Source: Welwitschia mirabilis (Eukaryota > Gnetophyta > Gnetopsida > Welwitschiales). From it: 64,000 nt of DNA. The position numbers were made by a program, and so were the translations under genes. Under the pieces are notes generated by a model, which worked only from the letters and a program-made list of their open reading frames with translations, was not told the DNA's origin and did no database searches. Of this stretch, positions 22,881 through 34,239 are shown one piece after another; the stretch's first letter is position 1, and each line of letters begins with the position of its first letter. Where the stretch lies: NCBI GenBank assembly GCA_051453625.1, contig JBOZIK010000001.1:6484373-6548372 (forward strand), written 5' to 3'.

Positions 22881-23779
22881 GCAGTTTCAAAAAAAAAAAT
22901 CCTATTGAAATGGAAGAAGGAATAGATACTATAACTATTAATGTGAATATTTCTATAGAAGATGATTCCAAAATGGAAACTTTAGCATAACACCAAAAAG
23001 ATTCTATTATCTCTTCAAATGCAATGGAGAAATTTTTGAAAATCATGCCAAATCCTCAATAAAGGAAGAATAGGTTATGGAAGGAGTTAAAAAATTTCTT
23101 TGCACAAGAGTAAAAATGAGGGTTTAAAAAGACTAGGCTCAAATAATTAGCATAGTTTAACAGTTAGAAACAAACCCTCTTACAATGGTATAAGGACTAG
23201 GTGTTGTAAATATCAAAGAGAATATTTCTACAGAAGAAGATCCCAAATTGGAAACTATAGCTCAAGCCCAAAAGGAGGTAGCTCACTTTCGGAGAAATCT
23301 AATGTAGTAAATAAATGTTTAGAAGATCTTGTCAAATCCTTAGTAGAAGCTACACAAGGTATAAAAGGAAGAAGATTTTCTTTTTACAAAAGTGAAAGAG
23401 GACCTAGAAGATATTCTTAATGTTCGGGACTTAAATCCTCAAAGATTGTAAACACAGGACAATAACCAAAGATCTAGAAATATCGAAATAATGTGAAACA
23501 AAGACCATCATTTTTTATCCTCCCATATGAACTTAGAAGCTATCATGGAGAAGCCTCATCCTCCAAAAAGATAGGATGCCATGCTCTTAGGGGGAGCTAA
23601 AAAAATGTTGATACTCTTTATTTGTAGGAGACCAAAATAGATGAATCTTCTAGTATTTAGGTTACTAGAAGGATTTATAAAAATGCAGGGTTTTCCCTTA
23701 GGTTAGCTAGTGCTAGATTAGGGGTATCTAGACCATATGGAAGAATTCTTTAGATATCTCTTTTTTTAATCCCTCAGAT

Positions 23780-26420
23780 CATATGTTGATGGTTAATATT
23801 AATCAAGAAAATCCTTGGATACTCATCAGTACCTATAGCCTAGTCATCACAGAAAACAAACTTCAATCATGGAGTAATTTCCCTTAAAAGGTTAACTTGG
23901 CTCTTTTCTTTTTGATTTATGATGATGTTAATAATGTTATTAACTGATGAGAAAAAATAGGAGGTGATACTTGGTAGAACTTGGATACCGAAGTTGTACC
24001 TCAGGGGATTAGAATAGCTAGTCTTATAGGTGTCTTTATTCCCAACTACCCATATACCTGAGATAATATGATAAAATGAATCCAAAGGGCTTATCACAAA
24101 CTAAAGCATTTTACATGATCTCCAAGCTGGCTTCTTTAATTTCAAATTATGCATGCTTAGAAATTAGCTAGAATAATCTTAGATCATTGGCTAATCCTCT
24201 TAACCACAAAGTATAACATGATTAGACCTTCAACAATTTTTAGATGGAAGAAAATTTGGAACAATAATGAAGGGATTACAAAACTTATGCATAATACATG
24301 GAAAATGGAAATACCATGTTGTGCTCAATATAGGCTTTGGTCTAAACTTAGGGCTATTAAAGAAAAACTTCTTAGATTATCTTTCACCAAGAAGAATAGT
24401 TCAAAACCAAAAAAAAAAAAAAACTCAAGAAAAATATCTTTCTTAGTGTTAGTGTGTAAGATTAGATTGAAATAAGTTTGGCGATGAGAGCAATAAACTT
24501 TTTCATTCTTATGCTTCCATTAAACATTTGTGTAGGCATTAAAGGTTTAGAAGGCAAGTGGCCTATTTATCAAAAGGACATTGAAAAGGAAGCACTTAAC
24601 TTTTTCAAGAGCATTCTAAGTGAAGGCACTCTAATTGATAACTGTAAGGTGGATACATTCGTATAAGATCTTAACAGAAAGCTCCATCTAAAACATATTA
24701 AATTAATAAACAAAATGCCCTTAATGGAGGAGGTAAGAAATTTTATCTTCTCAATGTCAAATAATAAATATCCTAGTACAAATGGCTTTCCAACCAAATT
24801 CTTTAAAATTAATTAGGATTTAGTTAAGGAAGATGTTCTCAATATGGTTTTTGAATTTTGGAAATCAATAAGCTCATTAAGGAGCTTAACTACACTTGGA
24901 TCATTCTTATTCTAAAAAAGAGAATGCTAAATCCTTTAAGAAATTTAGACCCATTAGTTTATGTTTAATAGTCTATAAGGTCCTATCAAAATTTCTTGCT
25001 CTAAGGATTAAAAAGATACCCCAAGTATTATGACTTAAGAAAAAGTAGGATTTTTACAAGGATGTAAAATTGTAGATCAGACTCTTTTAGTTCAAAAAAT
25101 TATTTATTCTACTTCTAAATTAAAAAATCCCAATATTGCTCTCAGGCTAGATATTTTCAAGGCCTATGATAAAATCAGTTAGAACTATATGATAAATGTA
25201 CTTGAAAGGTATGACTTTACTAATCATTGGATTAGTAAACTTGAATATTTTTATACTTCTAGTAATTTTTTATTCTCATCAAGGGTGTCAAAACTACCTC
25301 TTTTGATGCCCTTATGGTCTAAAAGAAGGGGATCCTATTTATGCTTATCTCTTTATTTTACTAAGGAAGGATTTTCTACAAGACTTAGATCTCTTAAGGA
25401 AAAGGGCTTTGTAAAATGTATTACCCTTACTTATGGTTGTGAGGAATATAATTTACCCACTCACAGTTTGTGAATTATATAATGCCCTTTATTGAAGGCA
25501 ACTTATCCTTTATTACTGTTATAAAAATGTTTTTATAGGATGTTTTTCTAAGACTTAGGACTTATACTTAATCTTTACAAGAGTAATTTTTATTGCTTTA
25601 ACATTGAAGATAATGAGGCAAATGTATTTAGTCATATCCTTGAATGTGATATAGACTAGTTTTCTAAAAAATATTTGGGTTTGACTTTGTTTATGAGTAG
25701 GATAAATAATGATATGTTGAGTGATGTGCTAGACAAAGTTCATGAAAGATTAGCTAGTTAGAAAGATTATCTTCTTTCACATGCAGGTAGATTTTAGCTC
25801 ATTAGACCTTGTATTCAAGCTATTCCACTTTATCTTATATTCACTCTAAAAGCTCCTAAATCTATTATTAACTCTCTGGAGAATATAGAAATATCCTTCT
25901 TGAGGGCCTTGATCTTAAAAATTTGTTAGCTATGACCATTACCCTTATGAGTAAGCTCATATGCTAGTTGCATACAAAAAACGAACCTTGAATTTCTGTT
26001 ATGAAGCATATATAGATTCATGGAAATATTTCCTTTTGTCAATTTCAAATGATAGTGGATGTCTCTTCCACTTGATGAGCTTTTCAAAAAAACAAGGATT
26101 GGTTTTGTCAAAGAATAACTCTTAATGCATAGGATTATAGGTGGAATAATCATGACTCAAATAGGATATGCATTTATAATGGGTCATTATGAATGAGATG
26201 AAAAAGCTAGTTTTTTATGTAATAGAGTCTTAACACATGGACATGAATTTTTTGCTTATAAGCTTATAAAAGAAAAACTTTCAACAAAAGATTTTATTTA
26301 TCAGAGGGAAATAATTAGAAATAATGTATGCATTTGTGAATAGATTAAAGAAGACTCTCATCTTTTCCTTCACTTTTCTTTAACCACTTACATTATGAGG
26401 AAACTTAATGATCTTTATAT
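23780..26420 (+). pseudogene. LINE ORF2 remnant: endonuclease, reverse transcriptase, zinc finger
   Basis: Endonuclease end: L-D-H-W-L-I-L-L near 24180 (usual S-D-H-x-P-I), then F-R-W-K-K-I-W. Linker: E-S-N-K-L-F-H-S-Y-A-S at about 24488. Reverse transcriptase: N-N-K-Y-P-S-T-N-G-F-P-T-K-F-F near 24763, K-K-F-R-P-I-S-L-C and V-Y-K-V-L-S-K-F-L near 24935-25000, V-G-F-L-Q-G near 25045, L-R-L-D-I-F-K-A-Y-D-K at about 25144, and G-L-K-E-G-D-P-I-Y-A-Y-L-F at 25316-25354. The catalytic box is destroyed: H-S-Q-F-V-N-Y-I stands for H-x-Q-F-A-D-D-T near 25460. K-Y-L-G-L-T-L and H-A-G-R then match the post-RT region, and L-S-T-K-D-F with C-I-C-E near 26275-26340 the zf-RVT finger. Confidence 0.85.
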
Positions 26421-26935
26421 TAGTCTTAGAACTGATAACTCCATTTGGACAATAGTTAGATCTTGAAAACAAAACTCTGACAAATTGAATAATCATGTTT
26501 AAAATGCTTTTATAATCATTCTTCTCTATCATATGTAAAAAAAAAAAATAATCATAAATCTCTCTCTTAGTATATGCTTTTCTCTGCAAATTCTATTTGG
26601 TTTCATACCCTTAATGAATGAAAATACTTAGTTCAAGAATAAGTTTCAAGTGCTGGAATTAATGTTCATAGATCTCAATCCTGTAAGTGATTTGTTTTTT
26701 TCCCCTTCTTTGTTATGTACTATTCTTATTTGTCTTTGATGCTTACTTTTTATTCTTTAGGCTACATGATGCCTCTTTACTAACTTATTCCTTTCAAGCT
26801 GGATCCTGTCGTATGACCTTGTATTATAATATAAGGATTTCTATTTTTTTTCAAAGGGGAAAAAATTATGTTACATGTATTAAAATACACTATTTTTTTG
26901 AATTAATTTTTTTTAAAATTTCATAAAAGATACTA

Positions 26936-28120
26936 TTTGTTTATTAATAACATTTCTTTAGAAGACTACTTTGTGTCTCAATTGAATTTCTAGTTTTCCA
27001 TTTTTAATTTTTATTGACTCATCCATTCTTGAGTATTAATTCTTACATAATATGCCTAATAGGAAGTTTCTAAGAGCATTTGACAGCTCAAAATTCAAAT
27101 TCTAGAAACCATGAAAATTTGATAAATGTTTAAAAATTAGGATTTATGGTGGATGTGACATGACTAATAACATGATTATTGACTTTCTAAAAATAATAGA
27201 TACATCATACATGAAAGGATCTTGCAACCATTTTTTTTCCTTCTCACCTAAGAGACCATCTATCTTACCAGAAGATTTTTAGAGACCTGAAGGTTATTTC
27301 TTTAAAATATATGCAACAAAAACTAGTGATCCTGATGGTCAAAATAAAAAGAAAGTTGTGATTATCTAATATAAAGACATGGTTCCCAACTCTTTGACCA
27401 TTAAAAACCAACCAAAAAATAAAGAGACAAAAAAATTGGAATATGATATCTACCAAATTACATTTAAAAGTCTCATATCTTCCATTCATAAACAAATGAA
27501 TGCTGCTTTCAATCATCTTAATAAATATCATTTTATAAAGTATTAACTTACAAACAAAACTCTTAAATGAATTAATTCACTATAATAAGGAAACCATTTG
27601 CCCTTTGATCTTTTCATTATTCTAATTGAAATTTTTTTACTAAAAATATTTTAAGCTTTTTTCTAATAGTTGAAGTTAAGAAACTAACATAAAAGGTTAT
27701 AATCATTAAAGTTCAGAAACTTGTATTAATGATAGAAGAAAACTACATAATAATCAAATGACTAATTGAACTTTATAATAATAATCACAGTAGAATAATG
27801 GCCAATTAACACAACATAAAATTTATTTTAAGGATAAAGAAGAGTAAAAAGAAGAAGATGCTAAGAGGCATTTAATTAAGCATAATACTAAAGAGTTAAA
27901 TAATAATATACAAGAAAGAATAATAAGAATGGAGACACTATTAATATGGATGAATATGTTTTATCTATTGTGAAAAACATATAGCGAATAACCATGGTTG
28001 TCTAAATAGCCATTGATATGAGGAAGTAAAAGTAATATAGAATAAACTACAGTTAAATTAGAAGCAAAAACATAAGATAGGCTACAATCAAATATATCAT
28101 TGTGACTATATGAAGTCTAG
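26936..28120. other. AT-rich DNA, nothing assigned
   Basis: No domain, RNA gene or repeat pair is seen. The minus-strand open frame 27265-27531 (88 codons) is Phe/Ile-rich and has no recognisable features. Confidence 0.4.
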
Positions 28121-28124
28121 TAAT

Positions 28125-28488
28125 TGCTTTATCAAAGCTAAAACCAAATCGTAAACTTATAAAACACCATAAGCCCAATGCAGAATAATATAAAAATAAA
28201 AATAAAACTTTGATATATTTTTTACATGCATAATATGAAACCTAATTAGGTGTTATACATACTTATAGTCTAAACAGAACACAAAAACGATAAGATCATC
28301 CAGGAAATTAAGAGTACTTATGGGCTTTTTTTAGCCTACATAAGTAATTAACACATTTTATCCTTATCAAATAAGGGATTATTTAAGATATCTAAGCAAC
28401 CTATACTTGATCTAGTTATTAGTAGCTAATACTTTTATCAAGTATCTTATTTTTACAGCTAACTTAATTATGACTCAAATATCTAATA
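28125..28488 (-). repeat. 3' LTR of the Copia-like element
   Basis: Matches 30782-31138. Shared blocks include TACATGCATAATAT, TTATGGGCTTTT, TTAGCCTAC and CCTTATCAAATAAGG. Read on the minus strand it starts TATTAGATATTTGAG, matching TGTTGGATATTGAAG in the partner. Confidence 0.8.
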
Positions 28489-28507
28489 ACCCATTCCCCT
28501 CTTTGAT
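28489..28507 (-). other. Polypurine tract of the Copia-like element
   Basis: On the minus strand the purine run AAAGAGGGGAATGGG directly precedes the 3' LTR. Confidence 0.75.
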
Positions 28508-28959
28508 GGTAACTTCACTAAACTTAGTTATCACATAAATATTTACAATTGAGACATAAATTTCATAAGGAAAAGAAATTCTATTGATGTATTCCATAAC
28601 CCCTCATATAAAATTTTTGTCCATATGCAATATGATAAAGTAATACAAATGACACACTAATGTGGATTTTAACTTAACCTCAACAAACTAAATAAGAATC
28701 TCATCTTTGAGAAGGAATCTCATCTTCATAAATACAATTGTATAAATATTTTCTCCAATGTGAATTTTGAGCTTAATTACTATAATTAAAATTAAGTATC
28801 TTCTCCAAGAATGTGGATTTTACCTCAACTTCTATAAGTGAACCAATCTTACTTTTACTAAGCACTTTTACTTATTGAGATTAATAAGTTTGAGACTCTT
28901 TAGGTACATCCTTCTTATACTCTTCCAAAGCCATAAGAGCATTAAATTTTTTTTACTAT

Positions 28960-29600
28960 TACATCCAATACATCTTGAGCTTAAACTTTATAATTGATTA
29001 AAAAATGATCTACTTTCTTACAATAGAAACATCATTGTTTAGATCAATTTGATTTGGAACCCTTGATTTTAGAAATTAAAGATTTTTCTCCATAATATGA
29101 TCTCCTAGGAAATTTTCACTTTCCACCATTAATATGAAGATTTCGTTTTGAATTTCTGAATTTGTATCATTTGAAGTAAAAACCACACTTACAAAGTATG
29201 CTACCATACTATTTAATAGGATTTCTTTAGCATCATCATCTATAATAACTTGGTTGATGCTAGTGAGTTGAGAATGTATCGAGTGAAATGTATTAATATA
29301 GGAAACAATATTACTCTTACATTCATCTTGAGGCTATAAAGCTAGTGCTTTAGTGATATAGTAGTACAAATAATTTTAGATCCAACAAATTAGTTTAATG
29401 TATTCAATACTTCTTTGGATTTAGAATTTAACTTGATTAAATGAAGATAACGATCAATTATAGCAACCCTAGTAGTGAAACAACCATCTCATCTTTAACC
29501 TTCTAAGCCATCGTTTTATTTGCATCTTGTGACTTATTTTGGTTACTAGAAACATAGCCCTATAAACTTTCCTCAATTAAAATAAATATCTTTTTTTAAT
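28960..29600 (-). pseudogene. Copia gag remnant (UBN2 region and zinc knuckle)
   Basis: On the minus strand, I-N-T-F-H-S-I-H-S-Q-L-T-S-I-N-Q with D-D-D-A-K-E-I-L-L-N-S-M (about 29190-29320) matches the UBN2/gag block in which a loop-and-helix region is followed by D-E-x-x-A-x-x-L-L-x-S-L-P. The zinc knuckle reads C-F-Y-C-K-K-V-D-H-F-L-I-N-Y at about 28990-29032. The last Cys is now Tyr and the Gly before His is Asp, both G-to-A changes. Upstream N-terminal gag sequence is broken by stops. Gag forms the particle that packages element RNA; this copy cannot. Confidence 0.72.
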
Positions 29601-30528
29601 CAAGTGTGAAAACTTTGGTGTTTAAACTTTTCAACCTTTGATTTTTTTTTTCCATTTTAAAAAATGTTTAAAACACTATGTAAACCCTAGAAAAGCTTAT
29701 GCGCATAGTTTCACAGGATGGAGATGATGAGGTCGATCCATGACATGACTTTTTATTTTTCACATTTTGCTTGAAGGGTTGATAGAAGATAGTGCATTAA
29801 GCTATTTCTAAGGGCTAACTTGATCTTCCTCCCAAATTCTCTCTTTTTTGTTTTTCCAAAAAAAAAGATAGTTAGGTTCACAAACCGAATCTATTATAAA
29901 GAATTACTTGTAAACATAATCCTTTTTTTGCCTTGTTTTAGGAATCAAGAAATTCTTTCTTTATAACATAGATTTATTTATCTTTTTTTTATTTCAATCT
30001 TGATCCCCACACTACCTTTAGTACACTGGCACCAACCATAACCTAGGTATGTGGGATTAATTATTGAAAAAATGAAATAAGACAAAATCTTGGTACTAAG
30101 AAAAAAATGAATGTTAAAATATAAATACTAAAGAAACCTTGCCAAAATACAAAACTCCTTGTAGAATTTATTGCTTGAAATGATTTCAAAGAAAATAAAA
30201 CCATCAAAAAGCAAAATAAAAAAGTAGGGAAAAAAAGGATTAGTGAATAGGGGTTTGTACTAAATGAATTTCCACTACTACAAAATATTGTCTACATTTA
30301 TGGTAGTGACATTTTGAAATCCAAACCACTTAATCAATATATCTTTTAAAAAATAACAAAATCTCTATTTCATATTTTCAAATAAAAATAGACAAGAAGG
30401 TTTTCAAAATGAATAAGCTGGGTAGATTCAAAATGGATGAAGATATTATTAAGACTAAAAGTTATATGCATGTTGTTAATAAACAATGAGTAATAAGATT
30501 AGATGTAAAGGGGAAAAGAGCAAACTAC

Positions 30529-30552
30529 ACACACACACACCCACACACACAA
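30529..30552. repeat. CA microsatellite
   Basis: A short (CA)n run with one extra C, inside the Copia-like element interior. Confidence 0.9.
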
Positions 30553-30764
30553 ACCAACCAAATATTTGTAATATCTACTTGGATTTTTATGCATTAAATT
30601 TGTAATAGAAATCTAAAAATGCATTTTGCTTACTATAACAAGGATCTAAGACCTTAGAAATTTAGTAGTTCTACACTCATCATTATAGTGAATAATTTAA
30701 TTTTAAAAAAACTTTAGTGCAATTAGAGTGTAGTTTCACTAGCATTATTATTTGTGTTTGGATT

Positions 30765-30776
30765 ACTCTCATATCA
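30765..30776 (-). other. Primer-binding site of the Copia-like element, decayed
   Basis: On the minus strand TGATATGAGAGT lies just inside the 5' LTR and differs at three positions from TGGTATCAGAGC (initiator-Met tRNA). Confidence 0.6.
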
Positions 30777-30781
30777 TTTAT

Positions 30782-31138
30782 TGGCTTTAGCAAAAGACAA
30801 AACTAAATAGCAAACCTAAATAACACATTAGGCTTAATTTGAAATAGTTAAAAATGAAAATAAAACTTTATATAGTTTATACATGCATAATATCAAAGTT
30901 GATTAGGTATTTATGCATGCNNNNNNNNNNTAACTCCTAGAAATAAGAGAATCTAAGGAATTAGAAGAAATTATGGGCTTTTGTTAGCCTACGTAACTAA
31001 TTAGCCCATTTAACCTTATCAAATAAGGACTTATTTACAATATTTAATTAACCTTTATTTGATCATCTATTATTAGATAAGATTTATATTAGGTATCTTA
31101 CTCCACAACTAACTTAATCATCACTTCAATATCCAACA
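30782..31138 (-). repeat. 5' LTR of the Copia-like element
   Basis: Partner of 28125-28488, interrupted by the 10-N gap at 30921-30930. Ends on the + strand in CCAACA, that is TGTTGG on the coding strand, the usual Copia LTR start. Confidence 0.8.
30921..30930. other. Assembly gap, 10 N
   Basis: A fixed-size gap inside the 5' LTR of the Copia-like element; true size unknown. Confidence 0.99.
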
Positions 31139-32480
31139 TTTAGTAAAGTTGTTAAAATGATACTTCAAAGTGAAGAACTTTTAATTTCGAATGCGTCATC
31201 TCATGAAGGGTTCTAAAACTTCATTTTTATAGTAATGGCATTCTATTTTATAAAGCATCACACTTGTCATATAATAAACCTATCTGTTAAAGATCTAAGT
31301 TTAATACCTTTTGAATTAAATTTAATGATCTTTGGTATAATTAAATTATTGGCGTAAATTTTCATGTCAATAATCTAAATTTTTTTGATTCTAATTATTG
31401 GAAATTTCTATTGGGATATTATGGTCATGTTATTGTAGTCTCTTCATGATGTTTCTTTGACCTACAGCTACAAAAAATTCCATCCTTAGGACCTTAAAAT
31501 GTAAAGGTTCAATCCTTTCAGCTTTTTTTATTATAAGCTAGGATATTTACAACTATGTTTCTGAGATATGAGGACGTAAGTACTATGAACAAGCAACAAT
31601 TGGTAGTGATAAAAGGTAAAGATTTGAAGGTAGTGTGGAGTAGTAGGATTCATATGTATAAGGGATTAATAGAAATGTAAACAATTGTTTCAATAATAAC
31701 ATGAGATCTAGACATGATAGAAACATTGCATGAAAGCACAATCGTGATAAACCATTAAAGGTTGTGGAGTGAAGAGAAGTGTTAATGTTTTAAAAGAAGG
31801 AAAAATGAGGAGATATTTCATGCTTTATGATGGAAAAAAATTCTAGATGGAAGGTTTCTCTCATCCAATAATTTCAAGGGAAAAAAAAAGATGAAAATTT
31901 AAAAAAAAAATATGATTATATATTACACTTAAATTTTAAATAAGTTTTAATTAGAGGGCCTTAACTCTCTATATCAATAATTTAAAAATAAATATTTTAA
32001 AAATACTACATTTTGCTACGTTTCTATGATAGATGACATGTAAGCTGGAAGGCCTTAATTCTCTTAGGTACATCTTAAAATAATTTTTAAATTTTTAAAT
32101 TTTTTATTTTACTTCTTATTGCAAAAACTTTTTTAATTTTTTATTTAATCTTTTCTTACTTTTAAATAAACTATATGGGCATGAAAATTTTGTTATGTTT
32201 AGTTGATTATGTAAGAGAATTTTCTTTGTTTCTCAATAAAGTAATTCATGCTTACATTGGAATGTTAAAGTTTTTCTAATTCTCAAGGATAAATCTAAAA
32301 TACTTTTTTAGAAATTTAATCCCATTATTGCTTAAAGAAGTATTAAAATGATAGTTAAGGGATTAAATTACATTTAAATTATTTTTATAGATTTTAATTC
32401 CTTAATCTATTCATTAATTTAATTTTTATATCTTTATTTATATTAAAATAATTTAATGGTAAATTATTATTTTAAGATTT
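31139..32480. other. AT-rich DNA, nothing assigned
   Basis: No coding block, RNA or repeat pair is recognised. Confidence 0.4.
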
Positions 32481-32482
32481 TT

Positions 32483-32540
32483 TTCCCCTTTATATTATAT
32501 GATCTATAATTTTTTTCCTTTATATTATATGATCAACCAT
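32483..32540. repeat. Imperfect tandem duplication, about 2 x 31 bp
   Basis: The block CTTTATATTATATGATC preceded by a T and C run occurs twice in a row, the second copy leading into the palindrome. Confidence 0.75.
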
Positions 32541-32568
32541 AGAACATTAGTGTTCTATGGTTGATCAT
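32529..32568. repeat. Perfect inverted repeat, 18-bp arms with 4-nt loop
   Basis: The left arm ATGATCAACCATAGAACA is an exact reverse complement of the right arm after a TTAG loop. It could form a strong stem-loop in DNA or RNA. Confidence 0.95.
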
Positions 32569-32569
32569 T

Positions 32570-34230
32570 GCCACTGAATCTTTGAAAATTCATGCATTTA
32601 TTTATAGCTCACTTTAGATTATAAGGGTTTTAATATCATAATCTTAACCTGATTTAAATTGCATTCAATGACATAAGTCATTTAATATTTCAAAAAGTCT
32701 TAATCTTCATCAAGGTTATAACTACTTACATTATTTGATCTATCATCATGATGATTTCTTTCATCATTTATTTCTAATATTCCCATACTTTTTCATAATA
32801 AAATCACATTTTATGATTATGCACCTCATACATTAACCTTTTGTAATATAATAAATATTTCTTATAAATTGATTACTTGATAATGAGATTTAATAATCTT
32901 ACTTACATTTTTAATCCTTATGTTAATTAAAAAATCTTAATTATTTTTTGTTCTATTGACAATAGTTTTTAATGTATGAATTAGTACTTGATGGTTCTTA
33001 AGTGTTAATGGTTTATGAATCAATGGTATGTTATCTTTTATTCTTCTTTTGGTAGAATTATATTTCTATCTATACTATATTAAGATTATTACATTTTAAA
33101 TCATTATCATGCTAATAGTAATAACCTAAGATGATTTACTTATAAACTACTATTTGAAAATGGTTTATGTAAATATCCATTTATATAATAGATATATAAT
33201 TATAACCAAAATATATTGTCATAATACTAGTATTATAACATATAAAATAAACCTAATCTAAAAATATATTATAATTATCTATAAACTAAACTATGAAGAG
33301 ATGTGATCTATATGTCATAAGCTCTCATAGTAAGATAAAATAACTAGAAATTTGTGATTGAAAAACAAATTTTCATGGTAAAAAAATATATATAGTCTTC
33401 CAAGATAACTCTTATAAAGGACCATAAAAGATATCTTAATCATCAATTCTCAATATCATCAAGACTTTGATTTCATTTTTACATATCCTTCCTTAATCTT
33501 TGAGTTTTTAAAATGAATAATTTAAAATAGTGGTGATATGGTTAACATTGTAGAGGTAGTTTGCTTTATAAACATTCTAAACACATTCCAGATTTAGATA
33601 CATTCATATCTTATTATTAATGATGTCATAAATGAATAGACTTCAATGATCTTAACATTTGTTAGAAATTTTTTCTAAAGGGTTTTTATGTCTTTAATAT
33701 ATTAGGATTTTTCAATTTCTAATAATTTTACACATCTTATTATATTTATGACTAGCACATCCATTCTTTCACAACCCTAGTAATGTTAAGAAGACTAATG
33801 TATTAAGGTAACTTGAAAAGTCAAGTCAAAAGGGAATAGAAAGATGGAAAGAATGATTTGAAATAATAAAACGATCAACAACCTTTTCCTTAGAATGTAA
33901 TTAGTAGATATACATCCAAATTTTGGTTTCTTCATTTGGATTTTACTCTTATTAATTATTAATCTTACTATTAAAAGTGATTGATCTTTTTACATTCATC
34001 ACTATAGTAATGACCTTACCAATTAAATGTATAACTTATAGGACTTCAATCCTTTATTAAGATTCAAAGGTTATAATTACATGACTAATACACTACTAAT
34101 AATAATAATCATAATTGAAAAATAAATACATTTAAAAAAAAGTGGACTCTTACACAAACACATCAATCTTAAATTAACATTACTTAAGTAGTCTAAATGC
34201 TAAATAATTAATCATTTAGTGAATTTTATT
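32570..34230. other. AT-rich DNA, nothing assigned
   Basis: It should contain the 3' LTR of the minus-strand Copia element at 34240-37000 if that element is complete. No repeat pair could be matched by eye. Confidence 0.35.
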
Positions 34231-34239
34231 TTCCTAACT

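Larger units (their letters stand above)
22050..26935 (+). mobile_element. Second decayed LINE, nearly full length
   Basis: An L1-type plant LINE in + orientation. It has an ORF1-like region (22080-22880), endonuclease remnant (23780-24220), reverse transcriptase (24740-25500), post-RT region (25560-25920), zf-RVT-like zinc finger (26255-26410) and an AT-rich 3' end. Unlike the LINE at 2.1 kb it is not split by another transposon. Its blocks are better preserved, but it is still full of stops and frameshifts. Confidence 0.82.
28125..31138 (-). mobile_element. Copia-like LTR element with gag only (minus strand)
   Basis: Two diverged direct repeats of about 360 bp bound an interior of about 2.3 kb. 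In minus orientation the order is 5' LTR (30782-31138), decayed primer-binding site (30765-30776), a Copia-type gag remnant with UBN2 region and zinc knuckle (about 28985-29600), polypurine tract (28489-28507) and 3' LTR (28125-28488). I see no integrase, reverse transcriptase or RNase H. It may therefore be a gag-only non-autonomous element, or an internal deletion. A 10-N gap lies in the 5' LTR. Confidence 0.78.

Noticed and set aside
22502-23046. Minus-strand open frames of 95-96 codons
   Set aside because: They are antisense shadows of the LINE ORF1 remnant and show no domain of their own.
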